From the NCBI RefSeq assembly GCF_014884385.1, contig NZ_WKFH01000003.1, positions 2,388,001-2,452,000 on the forward strand: a DNA stretch of 64,000 bases, read 5' to 3'. The position numbers were made by a program, and so were the translations under genes. The stretch comes from Phycobacter azelaicus. GTDB lineage: Bacteria; Pseudomonadota; Alphaproteobacteria; Rhodobacterales; Rhodobacteraceae. Under the pieces are notes generated by a model. That model worked only from the letters and a program-made list of their open reading frames with translations, was not told the DNA's origin and ran no database searches. Below, in pieces: positions 43,858-52,570 of this stretch (position 1 is the first letter of the stretch; each line of letters starts with the position of its first letter).

Positions 43858-44424
43858 ATGGCCGGACACGAAAGCCACTACATCCTGCCGCGTCCCAGCT
43901 TTGACAAGCCGGTCAAGCTGCTGATCGTGGTTGCGCCGTACTACAAAGACATTGCCGACAACCTGGTCGCAGGTGCCAAGGCCGAGATCGAGGCCGTGGG
44001 CGGTACCTGGGATCTGGTCGAGGTGCCCGGCGCGCTGGAGGTGCCGACGGCGATCTCGATTGCGGACCGGACCTCGAACTTTGACGGCTATGTGGCGCTG
44101 GGCTGCGTGATCCGGGGCGAGACCACCCATTACGACACGGTCTGCAACGACAGCAGTCGCGCGATCCAGCTGATGGGGTTGCAGGGCCTGTGCATCGGCA
44201 ACGGCATCCTGACGGTGGAAAACCGTTCCCAGGCCGAGGTACGCGCGGACCCGGCGGATCAGAACAAGGGGGGCGGCGCTGCTGCTGCGGCCTTGCATCT
44301 GATCGCACTGACGCGTAAGTGGGGCGCCCAGACCAAGGGAGTCGGCTTCAAGGCGCCTTCCGACGCCATCCAACTGGCTGGCAAAGATCTGGCCAGCATA
44401 GATAACGGACCCACCACAGCATGA
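43858..44424 (+). CDS. ribH: 6,7-dimethyl-8-ribityllumazine synthase
   Basis: It condenses the two riboflavin precursors into lumazine. The 188 residues show the beta-alpha core with the substrate loops VEVPGALEVPTAI and ALGCVIRGETTHYD (His in the second), followed by a helix KGGGAAAAALHLIALTRKW typical for the family. The N-terminal tail of about 20 residues is longer than in the shortest homologs. It starts 1 nt after the ribB stop and overlaps nusB by 4 nt (ATGA). Confidence 0.97.
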   Translation: MAGHESHYILPRPSFDKPVKLLIVVAPYYKDIADNLVAGAKAEIEAVGGTWDLVEVPGALEVPTAISIADRTSNFDGYVALGCVIRGETTHYDTVCNDSSRAIQLMGLQGLCIGNGILTVENRSQAEVRADPADQNKGGGAAAAALHLIALTRKWGAQTKGVGFKAPSDAIQLAGKDLASIDNGPTTA

Positions 44425-44903
44425 GCACCTCAGGCGGCGCCCGCAAGGGCAATGGCAAGACCCAGATGAAATCGGCAGCGCGGCTTTTTGCGGTGCAGGC
44501 GCTGTTCCAGATGGAGCAGAGCGGTCAGACCTTTGACCAGGTGATCGTTGAATTCGAGGATCATCGCTTTGGCGCTGTCTATGAAGGGGATGAATACGCC
44601 GAAGGCGACACCAAGCTTTTCCGCAAGCTGGTTGAAGAGGCGGTCAACTATCAGGCGAAGATCGACCAGATGACCGATCGTGCGCTGGTGGCGAAATGGC
44701 CGATTGCACGGATTGACCCCACCTTGAGGGCTCTGTTCCGCGCGGCTGGCGCTGAGCTGATTGAGGCCGAAACGCCTGTCAAAGTGGTTATCAACGAGTT
44801 TGTTGATGTGGCATTCGCGTTCTTCCCTGAGGGCAAGGAGCCCAAATTCGTGAATGCTGTGCTGGATCACATGGCTCGCGAGGCACGCCCCGACGCCTTC
44901 TGA
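44421..44903 (+). CDS. nusB: Transcription antitermination factor NusB
   Basis: NusB with NusE binds boxA RNA during ribosomal RNA transcription. The 160 residues contain SAARLFAVQALFQME at the N-terminus and the helical core with LRALFRAAGAELIEAETPVKVVINEFVDVA, as in other alphaproteobacteria. It starts within the ribH stop and is followed by a strong terminator at 44941, closing the ribB-ribH-nusB unit. Confidence 0.96.
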   Translation: MSTSGGARKGNGKTQMKSAARLFAVQALFQMEQSGQTFDQVIVEFEDHRFGAVYEGDEYAEGDTKLFRKLVEEAVNYQAKIDQMTDRALVAKWPIARIDPTLRALFRAAGAELIEAETPVKVVINEFVDVAFAFFPEGKEPKFVNAVLDHMAREARPDAF

Positions 44904-44940
44904 TCTGCGAACGGCAAGAGGGTTTCCCCTTTTGCTCGCA

Positions 44941-44975
44941 AAAGACGTGCTTCGGCGCGTCTTTTTGCTTTTTCA
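44941..44975 (+). terminator. Rho-independent terminator of ribB-ribH-nusB
   Basis: An 11-bp stem, aaaagacgtgc (44941-44951) and gcgcgtctttt (44956-44966), with one G-U pair, is capped by a TTCG tetraloop and followed by ttgcttttt. It lies 37 nt after nusB. Confidence 0.92.
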
Positions 44976-45106
44976 GCCGCAGTTTCCCCAATGGGTGCAG
45001 GGCAGGCAGGTCAAATTCCGCCGATTGCATGTATTTTCTATTTATTATGCTGGACCGCATTCTTCTGAGTGTTACCATCCAACTTGTATCAACTGGAGGG
45101 TTTCCG

Positions 45107-45436
45107 ATGCCAAAGCTCGTTCGTCTCTATATTCGCAATGTGGCCTTGGGCTTTGCGATTGCGGCGATCTTTGTCGGGCTGCTTCTGTGGTTCAACGTGA
45201 TGAACCTCTGGGGTCTGGTCAGCACCTCTGACGTGGGTCTTTTGGCAGTCGGTATCCTTTGGTTCATGAACGGCATCGTATTTGCCGGGGTGCAATTTGC
45301 CTTTGCGGTGATGTCCCTGGCCGAGAAGAAAGGCGGACCGCGCGGCGGAACGCCGGTTTCTCATCACCTGGAACCTATCCGCGTCGAAGCCAAAGCCGAG
45401 GCAGTGCGCGAGCGCCAGGTTCGGCTGAAGCGCTGA
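45107..45436 (+). CDS. Two-helix membrane protein, 109 aa
   Basis: The start at 45107 has actggagg upstream. Two transmembrane helices (about residues 14-34 and 45-68) are followed by a basic, charged tail ending KR (LEPIRVEAKAEAVRERQVRLKR). A single long earlier frame from 45029 is not used. Family unknown; probably an inner membrane protein. It stands alone between the nusB terminator and a 280-nt non-coding stretch. Confidence 0.72.
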   Translation: MPKLVRLYIRNVALGFAIAAIFVGLLLWFNVMNLWGLVSTSDVGLLAVGILWFMNGIVFAGVQFAFAVMSLAEKKGGPRGGTPVSHHLEPIRVEAKAEAVRERQVRLKR

Positions 45437-45635
45437 GCAAACCCGTCAGTTGAGCTATGCCGTCGGTCAGATGCCCGGTGGGTGGGACGATGGTTTTGGT
45501 CCTACCTTCAGGTGCGCGTGAAGGTTTCGGCTGGGGCGAGACGCGCTGGGTGGTCAGCCTTGGTTGGGCCGCATGATAGCCTCAAAGCACCAGTGAACCG
45601 CCTGCGCAGGTTTAAGTCGGTCGAAGTTTCTGTGC

Positions 45636-45649
45636 CTGATCCACATCAA
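45636..45649. promoter_or_regulatory. FNR/FixK-type box, upstream of 61-aa membrane protein
   Basis: ctgatccacatcaa matches the FNR/FixK consensus TTGAT-N4-ATCAA with one mismatch at the first base. It lies 65 nt before the start codon at 45714, a sensible activating position. A second box of the same type is at 46164. Confidence 0.6.
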
Positions 45650-45713
45650 TGATAAACTCTGTATTCGGGATATGTGTGCCCTGACCCGTTCAAGACAATC
45701 AAAGAGGCTTCAC

Positions 45714-45899
45714 ATGTTCCGTCTGGCATTCATCCTGCATTTGTTCATCGGCTCTACGCTGGCAGGAAGCGCAGTTATTGCGGCGCTGGTTTTGGGGCAA
45801 GATAGCTTGCAACCAATTCTATTTGCCGCGGCCGTTGGTTTTCTGACCGCTTTTCCCGTGACTTGGCTAGTGGCGCGCAGGCTGTACAGTCATCGCTGA
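45714..45899 (+). CDS. Small two-helix membrane protein, 61 aa
   Basis: Start at 45714 (MFRLAFILH) with agagg nearby. Two hydrophobic helices span most of the protein (FILHLFIGSTLAGSAVIAAL and ILFAAAVGFLTAFPVTWLV), ending RRLYSHR. Small proteins of this kind in roseobacters are often labelled CTP synthetase in databases, a misannotation: the size and membrane nature exclude that enzyme. An FNR-like box lies upstream, so expression may respond to oxygen. Confidence 0.75.
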   Translation: MFRLAFILHLFIGSTLAGSAVIAALVLGQDSLQPILFAAAVGFLTAFPVTWLVARRLYSHR

Positions 45900-45910
45900 C
45901 CGTCTGGCGG

Positions 45911-46048
45911 TCACAGCTTTTTCTGTATGTCCGTGGCCGCCTGTTCGATGGCCGTGCCTGCTTTGTTGATGTCACGACCTGCCCCTTTGGCGGTCTCGCA
46001 GGCTGTCAGTCCCATCAAGGCGATCCCTGTCAGGATGTACTTTAGCAT
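45911..46048 (-). CDS. Entericidin A/B family lipoprotein, 45 aa
   Basis: Read on the minus strand from ATG at 46048 to TGA at 45911. A short signal with a lipobox (ALMGLTAC) is followed by ETAKGAGRDINKAGTAIEQAA and a short lysine end, the characteristic entericidin pattern. The cysteine would be lipidated. Entericidins are small membrane lipoproteins, in enteric bacteria linked to stationary-phase lysis as toxin/antidote; here the function is not known. It is tail-to-tail with the 61-residue membrane protein gene (11 nt apart). Confidence 0.9.
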   Translation of the reverse strand: MLKYILTGIALMGLTACETAKGAGRDINKAGTAIEQAATDIQKKL

Positions 46049-46163
46049 TCTGGTCTCCGTTATGCGTCACTTCGGTCCCTTTGGGATGCATCTAGCATTG
46101 GTTCGGCCTTGCAGCCAGAGGTAAGGTGGCGAGCGCTACGCCTCACCATTTCCTGCGAGTTTA

Positions 46164-46177
46164 TTGACCAAGGTCAA
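46164..46177. promoter_or_regulatory. FNR/FixK-type palindromic box upstream of DksA-like gene
   Basis: ttgaccaaggtcaa is a perfect palindrome of the TTGA-N6-TCAA class bound by CRP/FNR-family regulators such as FnrL, FixK, Dnr and NnrR. It is 62 nt before the DksA-like start and also upstream of the divergent entericidin-like gene (116 nt). Confidence 0.7.
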
Positions 46178-46239
46178 AGCACTATCGTCACCTTTGGGAG
46201 AGAACCCGCTGGAAAACTGATTTCGGGAGGAAAAGACAG

Positions 46240-46554
46240 ATGACGTTTGAAAATCGAAAACAAACCCTTGAGGCGCGCCGGACGGCCCTGACAGCACATC
46301 TTGTTGAGGTCGAGCATGAGTTGGATGCACCTATGCCAAAAGACTGGGAAGATCGCTCATCCGAGCGTCAAGGTGACGAGGTCCTGGAGCGACTCGGTCA
46401 GGCAGAACTGGACGAACTGCGCCAGATTGATGCGGCTCTGGGCCGCTTGGAAGATGGATCCTATGGCTATTGCCAGATTTGCGGTGAAGCCATCTCCAGC
46501 GAGCGTCTGGACCTCATACCCGCAACACCCTTTTGCAAAAAATGCGCCAGATAG
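46240..46554 (+). CDS. DksA/TraR-family zinc-finger protein, 104 aa
   Basis: A short DksA-like protein. The N-terminal coiled-coil part contains LEARRTALTAHLVEVEHEL and acidic residues, then the four-cysteine zinc finger YCQICGEAISSERL...FCKKCAR at residues about 77-103 (C-x2-C-x17-C-x2-C). Such proteins bind RNA polymerase and modulate transcription in a stress-dependent way; the shortened coiled coil suggests a variant of DksA. The ribosome binding site is cgggagg. An FNR-like box precedes it. Confidence 0.92.
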   Translation: MTFENRKQTLEARRTALTAHLVEVEHELDAPMPKDWEDRSSERQGDEVLERLGQAELDELRQIDAALGRLEDGSYGYCQICGEAISSERLDLIPATPFCKKCAR

Positions 46555-46864
46555 CGACCGAAGGCGAGGCTAATGCTACGGCTTGCCCGCCTGTCGCGCA
46601 TAAAGAACAAATCATGCCGGGCATCCTGTTGCGGCTGTGGGCCGTGTTGCGGGCAGCGCATTTGTACGGTGCGCGCCGTGCGTACTGGCTATTCGCCGCG
46701 TTTCAGGGGGATAAAGGGTCATGAGCAGCGAACTCGACAGGCTTTGAGTAAAAGAATTCGACGCTTCCCGGCATCTATGGCGCAATTTCGCACAGCCACC
46801 GTTGCCGAGGGTTTCGCGATGTGGCACAACCTGTCTCAAATGACTGAACAGACGAGTTTAGCAC
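46555..46864. other. Intergenic region before pcm; no convincing gene
   Basis: The 310 nt between the DksA-like gene and pcm hold only small frames. One of 36 codons (46614-46724) lacks a good ribosome binding site. The right end is locally AT-richer and is the likely pcm promoter area. No hairpin with T-run or repeat was seen. Confidence 0.4.
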
Positions 46865-47518
46865 ATGACTGACTTCGCCGAACGTCGCCGGATGATGGTG
46901 GACACTCAGGTCCGCCCCTCGGATGTGACGAAATATCCAATTATCGAAGCGATGCTGGCGGTTCCGCGCGAAAGCTTTGTTCCCGACGCACAGCGGGAAG
47001 CGGCCTATGCAGACCAGAATCTGGATCTGGGGCAGGGGCGTGTTCTTTTGGAACCGCGCACCCTTGCGAAAATCCTGGACGCACTTGATATCCAGAGCGA
47101 CGAACTGGTGCTCGATGTGGGCTGCGCGCTTGGCTATTCGACGGCCGTCGTGGCACGCGTTGCCCAGATGGTGATCGGCGTTGAAGAGGACGAGGAAATG
47201 GGCGCGGATGCTCAGGCACAGCTGTCGGATGCCGGTGCCGACAACGCCATCGTCCACGTAGGTACCTTGTCAGAGGGCGCAGCAGAGCATGGTCCCTATG
47301 ACGTGATCATAATCGAGGGGGGAGCCGAGGATGTCCCGTCCACGCTTCTCGACCAACTTCGTGAAGGCGGACGGGTCGCGGTCATTTTCATGAGCGGTGC
47401 GCTCGGAGAGGTGAAAATCGGCTACAAGACGGCTGGCCAGCTGTCCTGGCGGTTTGAGTTCAACGCAGGTGCACCGGTTCTACCCGGTTTTGCCGCGGCG
47501 CGGGAATTTGCGCTCTGA
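46865..47518 (+). CDS. Protein-L-isoaspartate O-methyltransferase family protein
   Basis: It methylates damaged isoaspartyl residues with S-adenosylmethionine, or acts as a relative of that family. The 217 residues have the methyltransferase motif I LVLDVGCALGYSTAVV (around 80-95), motif II with VIGVEED, and VPRESFVPDAQREAAYAD near residue 40, typical of the family. It precedes the TolC-family gene by 97 nt; the pcm-tolC pair is common in alphaproteobacteria. Confidence 0.93.
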   Translation: MTDFAERRRMMVDTQVRPSDVTKYPIIEAMLAVPRESFVPDAQREAAYADQNLDLGQGRVLLEPRTLAKILDALDIQSDELVLDVGCALGYSTAVVARVAQMVIGVEEDEEMGADAQAQLSDAGADNAIVHVGTLSEGAAEHGPYDVIIIEGGAEDVPSTLLDQLREGGRVAVIFMSGALGEVKIGYKTAGQLSWRFEFNAGAPVLPGFAAAREFAL

Positions 47519-47615
47519 GCTCTTTGAAAGGAACAGAACTGCGCTCCCAGAACAGGAGCGCAGACATAATTTGAACACCCCGCGGCTGGCGGCGCGGCAA
47601 ACGACAAGGCAACCG

Positions 47616-49034
47616 ATGCGAAAGATTTCCCCGGTGAAGTTTCTGAAAACGTTTGTTTGTGCTGGCGCGATGATGGTGGCCCTATCGACGCCGCAGGCTG
47701 CAAAAGCTGACAACCTCTCCGACGCGATGATCGGAGCTTACAAGACCAGCGGTCTTCTGGAGCAGAACCGCGCGCTGTTGCGGGCCACCGACGAAAGTGT
47801 TGCCGTTGCCGTTGCCAGGTTGCGTCCGATTGTAGATTTCGCCGTGACGGCCAGCCACCGGTACAACCGTGGCCCGACGACGTTTGGGTTTTCGGACACC
47901 GACACCAACACTCTTGAGGCCGGTGTCAGTTTGGAATGGCTACTGTATGATGGTGGCGCCTCGCGGCTGAGCCAGCTTGCGGCGCAAGAAACGGTTCTCT
48001 CCACGCGTCAAAGCCTTCTGGATATCGAACAACAGGTTCTGTTTTCGGCAGTCCAGGCCTATGTGAATGTGCTTTTGCAGCAGGACACTGTGCGGCTGCG
48101 CAGCAATAACCTGCGTCTGTTGCGCGAAGAACTGCGTGCCGCACAGGACCGTTTCGAAGTGGGCGAAGTGACCCGCACCGACGTTGCCCTTGCCGAAAGC
48201 CGCGTGGCCGGTGCTCGTGCCAATCTGACCCAAAGCCAGGGTGACCTTCTGGAAGCCAAGGCCACCTATCAGCAGGTTGTTGGATCTCCGATCAATGTGG
48301 TTGCGGGGCAGCCGCCCCTGCCGCAACGAGTAGCGTCGCTCCAAGCTGCTGAGTCGGTTGCGATGCGAAATCACCCCAGTCTGTTGGCACGGCAACATGC
48401 GGTGAAGGCGGCTGAACACACGGCGGCGAGCACGGCGAAGAACCTAGGCCCCAGCCTGCGGCTGCGAGCGGACGCCGGCCACTCCATCAACCTTGATGGG
48501 GGCCGCGATTCCGACACTTCGGGCGTCAGCCTCGTGCTCTCTCAGCGGCTTTATGGCGGCGGCAGCCTTGCAGCAGCCCGGCGGGCTGATGTTGCGCGCC
48601 TCGACGCTGAAAAGGGCGCCCTTATTTCGACACAGCGTTCTGTATCCCAGGCCGTGGCTGCGGCCTATGTGTCGCTTGAGGCGGCGCGGGCAAGCCTTGT
48701 GTCATCCGGCGAGCAGGTGCGTGCGGCGCAAGTGGCCTTTGACGGTATCCGTGAAGAAGCAACTTTGGGCGCCCGCACCACGCTGGACGTTCTGCAGGCC
48801 GAGCAGGAGCTATTGAACGCGCAGACCGCTCGAGTACAGGCCCGCGCCAATCAGGCGCTAGCGGCATATCAGTTGCTGCAGGCGCAGGGCCTCCTTACGG
48901 CCGAACATCTGGGCCTTGCGGTAGAGATCTACGACCCGACGCTCTACTATAATCTGGTAAAAGATGCCCCGGCCAATGTCAGCCAACGCAGCAAGGATCT
49001 TGACCGGGTCATGAAGGCGCTTGGTCGGAACTGA
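47616..49034 (+). CDS. tolC: TolC-family outer membrane protein
   Basis: An outer membrane channel for type I secretion and multidrug efflux. The 472 residues start at 47616 with a signal peptide (LKTFVCAGAMMVALSTPQAAKA-D); the frame is open upstream but unlike a signal. The two halves each contain the coiled-coil and beta-strand repeat of the family (ALLRATDESVAVAVARLRPIVDFAV; SLLARQHAVKAAEHTAAST), with VSLEWLLYDGG and VLSQRLYGGG as the matching beta-barrel strands. No partner ABC or RND genes are adjacent. Confidence 0.95.
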   Translation: MRKISPVKFLKTFVCAGAMMVALSTPQAAKADNLSDAMIGAYKTSGLLEQNRALLRATDESVAVAVARLRPIVDFAVTASHRYNRGPTTFGFSDTDTNTLEAGVSLEWLLYDGGASRLSQLAAQETVLSTRQSLLDIEQQVLFSAVQAYVNVLLQQDTVRLRSNNLRLLREELRAAQDRFEVGEVTRTDVALAESRVAGARANLTQSQGDLLEAKATYQQVVGSPINVVAGQPPLPQRVASLQAAESVAMRNHPSLLARQHAVKAAEHTAASTAKNLGPSLRLRADAGHSINLDGGRDSDTSGVSLVLSQRLYGGGSLAAARRADVARLDAEKGALISTQRSVSQAVAAAYVSLEAARASLVSSGEQVRAAQVAFDGIREEATLGARTTLDVLQAEQELLNAQTARVQARANQALAAYQLLQAQGLLTAEHLGLAVEIYDPTLYYNLVKDAPANVSQRSKDLDRVMKALGRN

Positions 49035-49137
49035 TACAGTCTGTGAGACCGTAAAACTGAAAATTTACCGTAATTGTTGTGTGGCCACCCTTTGGCGGCT
49101 ACACTTTGGTCATTGGCAAGAGTGGTGTTGAAAAGAC

Positions 49138-50181
49138 ATGTCAGAACCCGTGACGCAGGCTGAAATCGAAGATGTGCTGTCCTCAATCCGCCGTCTGGTG
49201 AGCGAGGAGGCACGGGACGCGCAGGTCGAGAACCAAAATCCCCGGCCTGAGAGCGCCTCAGCGTCCTGTGATGTGGCGACTGAGACTCGAGGCACACCGC
49301 GCCTTGTTTTGACCCCTGCGTTACGCATTCCGGAAACCGGTGACCGAGGCGAGGAGAGCCTGAAAGAGGGCGACCCAGAAGCTGCGGACGGGGTGTCAGA
49401 GCGCGCACAGATGGCAGGCCTCGCTGACGCGCCGTCGCAGCCCGCCGCAGAAGATCTTGAAGGTGATGTCTCGGATCCTGATGCCACGATCGAGCTCGAG
49501 CCGGGGGACACCCCGGAACACTCATCAAGGAGCGCCGCGGAGGAAGCCCCTTGGAAAGACCCTTGGGCCACGCTCTATCAGGCGGCTGGAGTGCCTGGGG
49601 CTGAAGGCGAAGAGGCTGAGGACACCACGGCGACTGAGGTACCGGAGCCGGTCTTGCAGGCTTCGGAGCGGGTTTCTGCGGTTGTGCAGAAGATCACCGA
49701 GCTTGAAGCGAAGGTCGCGCAGTCCAAACAGCAGTGGGAACCCGACGGCCTGTCAAGCGATCCCTATGCAGGCACCAATATCCAGACGCTGCACTGGGAG
49801 GACCATGTCGAGGAGGAGTCTGAGACGGTCAATAGCGGTGCGTCTGCGGCGGAAGATTCGGGTCAGGATACGCTTGATGCGGATGCGACCTTTGCTGCCA
49901 CAGACACGGAGGCGCGCGCTGGCTTCGCAGATGCGGAGCCTTTGGCGGATAATGATCAGGAAATGGCCCGCACCATCGCGGAGGAGGCCGTGGCTGACGA
50001 AGCCTTTGACGCTGTGTTTGGAGATGATGCCTTCATAGATGAGGACAGTCTTCGGGAACTGGTGGCCGAGATCGTTCGGGAAGAGCTGCAAGGCGCGCTT
50101 GGGGAACGTATTACCCGCAATGTGCGCAAACTGGTTCGGCGTGAAATCCACCGGGCACTGGCCGCTCAGGACTTGCTCTGA
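49138..50181 (+). CDS. PopZ-like (DUF2497) acidic polar organising protein, 347 aa
   Basis: The N-terminal helix AEIEDVLSSIRRLVSEE and the C-terminal helical bundle (DEDSLRELVAEIVREELQ, then RITRNVRKLVRREIHRALA) match PopZ, which forms a polar matrix and anchors the chromosome origin in Caulobacter. The 250-residue middle is highly acidic and low-complexity, as in PopZ. It follows the tolC-like gene by 103 nt. Polar localisation in this organism is an inference. Confidence 0.85.
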   Translation: MSEPVTQAEIEDVLSSIRRLVSEEARDAQVENQNPRPESASASCDVATETRGTPRLVLTPALRIPETGDRGEESLKEGDPEAADGVSERAQMAGLADAPSQPAAEDLEGDVSDPDATIELEPGDTPEHSSRSAAEEAPWKDPWATLYQAAGVPGAEGEEAEDTTATEVPEPVLQASERVSAVVQKITELEAKVAQSKQQWEPDGLSSDPYAGTNIQTLHWEDHVEEESETVNSGASAAEDSGQDTLDADATFAATDTEARAGFADAEPLADNDQEMARTIAEEAVADEAFDAVFGDDAFIDEDSLRELVAEIVREELQGALGERITRNVRKLVRREIHRALAAQDLL

Positions 50182-50369
50182 GGGCGGCGGTCATCCCGGA
50201 CACGTGCAAGCAGTTGTCTGATGACAGGCCCAACTAAAACTGGTCTGGTTTGAACGGTGATGCCGATTCGGCTTGGGCGTGGTTCCTAGACCGGATCAGG
50301 TGTTGTTCACCCCCCCTCTTTCCCGTTGGGTGCGGCGCTGCGCGCTGCGCGGCGGTCTGCGCCATGGCG

Positions 50370-51833
50370 TTAACCTGGGGCCTGAATCTCTTGCGACAAG
50401 GCAAGGAGTTGATCTAGGTCCATGTAGGTTTCGAGATGCGCGGCCAGATCATCAAGCGCTGCATCCACGCCGTCCTCGTAAGATGTCCGGCTTTCATGGC
50501 CTAGATCAGCAAGGAAGGCAGCGCGAAAGACGTCGGAGCTGAACAACCCATGCAGATAGGAGCCGCGCACGCGCCCGTTGGCAGATGAGGCCCCTTCTGG
50601 CCGACCTTCAACGCTGAGCCAGGCCCGCGCGCAATCGGGCCCCGTGGTGCGCCCCATGTGGATTTCATAACCTGAGATGGGCAGGGCGCCCTCGATAGTG
50701 CGGGCCTCGGTCAGGGTGACGCGCTTGTCGCCCTGCATGGTGGTTTCCACATCCAGCAGCCCAAGCCCCGCAACCTTGCCGGGGCGGCCGTCCACGCCTT
50801 CGGGGTCGTCGATGGTCTGGCCCAGCATCTGATAGCCGCCGCACAGCCCCAGCACATGGCCGCCGCGCCGGTGGTGGGCGAGGATGTCGATGTCCCAGCC
50901 CTGGGCCCGCAGATAGTTGAGATCGCCAATGGTGGATTTGCTGCCGGGTATGAGTACCAAGTCGGCATCGCCCGGAAGTGCCCGACCGGGGGGGATAATC
51001 TCGACGGAGACATCCGGTTCGGCGGCCAGCGGATCGAGATCATCGAAATTGGCCATCCGCTCCAGTTGGGGGACCACCACCTTGCAGGCGCCTCCCTTGC
51101 GGGAGGCAATATCCATCATGTCTTCGGCAGGGAGTTTCCAGGCATCCCAGAACCAGGGGATGACACCAAGTGAAGGCCAGCCAGTGCGTTCGACGATATC
51201 ATCGCGCCCGCCGTCAAAGAGGCTCAGATCGCCGCGAAACCGATTTACGGCAAAGCCGACGATGCGCTCTAGGTCCTGCGCATCAAGCACGGCCTTTGTA
51301 CCGACAATCTGGGCTATGACGCCACCCCGGTGGATGTCGCCGACCAGCACCACGGGTGCGTTTGCCGCGCAGGCAAACCCCATATTGGCGATGTCGCCCT
51401 TGCGCAGGTTGGTTTCTGCCGGTGAGCCTGCACCTTCGATCAGGACCAGATCAGCACTTTCTGCGAGGCGGTGGTAGCTCTCAAGCGCGGCTTCCAGAAG
51501 ACCTGATTTGTCCCGCATGAAAGATCCCGCCGCGCGGGTACCCCGCCGCTTCCCTTGTACGATAACCTGGGCGCCTGTATCCGTCTCGGGCTTCAGGAGG
51601 ACGGGGTTCATGTCTGTATGCGGGGCACGCATGGCAGCGCGCGCCTGCAGGGCCTGTGCGCGGCCAATCTCTCCTCCCTCGGGGGTGACGGCGGCGTTGT
51701 TGGACATGTTCTGCGGTTTGAACGGGGCCACCCTTAGCCCGCGCCGGGTATAGGCGCGCGCCAGACCCGCCACCAACAGGGATTTGCCGACATTGCTGCC
51801 GGTGCCTTGAAGCATCAAAGCCTTTGCTGCCAT
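50370..51833 (-). CDS. cobQ: Cobyric acid synthase
   Basis: It amidates four carboxylates of adenosylcobyrinic diamide during cobalamin synthesis. The 487 residues starting at 51833 (caggagg upstream) have the P-loop [17 protein letters not shown] and the glutamine amidotransferase motif [15 protein letters not shown] with its cysteine, plus a terminal histidine region GSYLHGLF. The frame is open to 52112, but the extra residues are not protein-like. No other cobalamin genes and no obvious cobalamin riboswitch are nearby. Confidence 0.96.
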   Translation of the reverse strand: MAAKALMLQGTGSNVGKSLLVAGLARAYTRRGLRVAPFKPQNMSNNAAVTPEGGEIGRAQALQARAAMRAPHTDMNPVLLKPETDTGAQVIVQGKRRGTRAAGSFMRDKSGLLEAALESYHRLAESADLVLIEGAGSPAETNLRKGDIANMGFACAANAPVVLVGDIHRGGVIAQIVGTKAVLDAQDLERIVGFAVNRFRGDLSLFDGGRDDIVERTGWPSLGVIPWFWDAWKLPAEDMMDIASRKGGACKVVVPQLERMANFDDLDPLAAEPDVSVEIIPPGRALPGDADLVLIPGSKSTIGDLNYLRAQGWDIDILAHHRRGGHVLGLCGGYQMLGQTIDDPEGVDGRPGKVAGLGLLDVETTMQGDKRVTLTEARTIEGALPISGYEIHMGRTTGPDCARAWLSVEGRPEGASSANGRVRGSYLHGLFSSDVFRAAFLADLGHESRTSYEDGVDAALDDLAAHLETYMDLDQLLALSQEIQAPG

Positions 51834-51978
51834 CCCATTCCTCCTGACAGGCGATACCAATGCCGAGACAGACAGTTGCAACGACCCGGCCGGGAGGTCA
51901 ATTGCATTCGATGGCAAAAGCCGGTCGACTGGCAGAGCAGAGAGCATGCCATAGCTGATTTGGGGTGGAGAGCGCTCC

Positions 51979-52006
51979 AAAAGAAAAACGCGCCCCCCAG
52001 GACGCG
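51979..52006 (-). terminator. Rho-independent terminator of the minus-strand gene at 52036
   Basis: On the minus strand cgcgtcc and ggggcgcg form a 7-bp stem with one G-U pair around tggg, followed by tttttctttt. It lies 29 nt after the stop of the 105-residue protein gene and so separates it from cobQ. Confidence 0.8.
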
Positions 52007-52035
52007 CTTTTCTGTAAGTAATTCGGCGATTTGGA

Positions 52036-52353
52036 TCAGGCAGCCTCGGCCTGAGCGGCATTGCGGCGCTCACTTTCCTCGCGCGACAGCGCGACAGAGG
52101 TGCGCACACCACGTCCGACGAATTCCATCAGGCCGGCGACCACGCGTTCGTTCGGGTCAATCCCGGCGCAGGACAGAACCTCACGTCCGTCACGCGACCG
52201 TGCCCAGCGGGCGATCTGCTCGGGGCCGTTTCCATACTTCTTGTCGTCGGCGATGGCATCATCCAGCGCTGCCAGGACCACGGCCGCAAAAAGCTTGCGT
52301 GCGCGGTTGCCCTGTTCGTTGTTGTAAGCGGTGCCGTCAACGAAATCTCGCAT
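52036..52353 (-). CDS. Small conserved Rhodobacteraceae protein (resembles DUF6280), 105 aa
   Basis: The N-terminus [21 protein letters not shown] is typical of a small protein widely seen in Rhodobacteraceae, listed as DUF6280 as far as I recall. It continues with [25 protein letters not shown] and a charged C-terminal tail. It is cytoplasmic and predicted helical. The function is unknown. A good minus-strand terminator follows. Confidence 0.82.
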   Translation of the reverse strand: MRDFVDGTAYNNEQGNRARKLFAAVVLAALDDAIADDKKYGNGPEQIARWARSRDGREVLSCAGIDPNERVVAGLMEFVGRGVRTSVALSREESERRNAAQAEAA

Positions 52354-52570
52354 CCCGTTTCCTTTGTTGTTCTTGCTATTGCAATTTCGGCGTGACGCTC
52401 CTTATGACGGAAGTGTGACGATTCGGGTAGCCCACAAATGCATAGCTTTCATGCAAATTGCGCATAGCTTTCCGGTCTTGCACACGACATATCGTTGTCT
52501 TGCCAGCCTACTCATCGCCAGATATAGGGGCGGTTAAGAGTTCATCAACCACCCGAGAGGGAATTTTCCG

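Noticed and set aside
45714..45899. CTP synthetase label often applied to this small protein
   Set aside because: The product is 61 residues with two membrane helices, incompatible with CTP synthase.
51834..52035. Cobalamin riboswitch before cobQ
   Set aside because: No B12 box or conserved core was found; the region contains the tail and terminator of the neighbouring gene.
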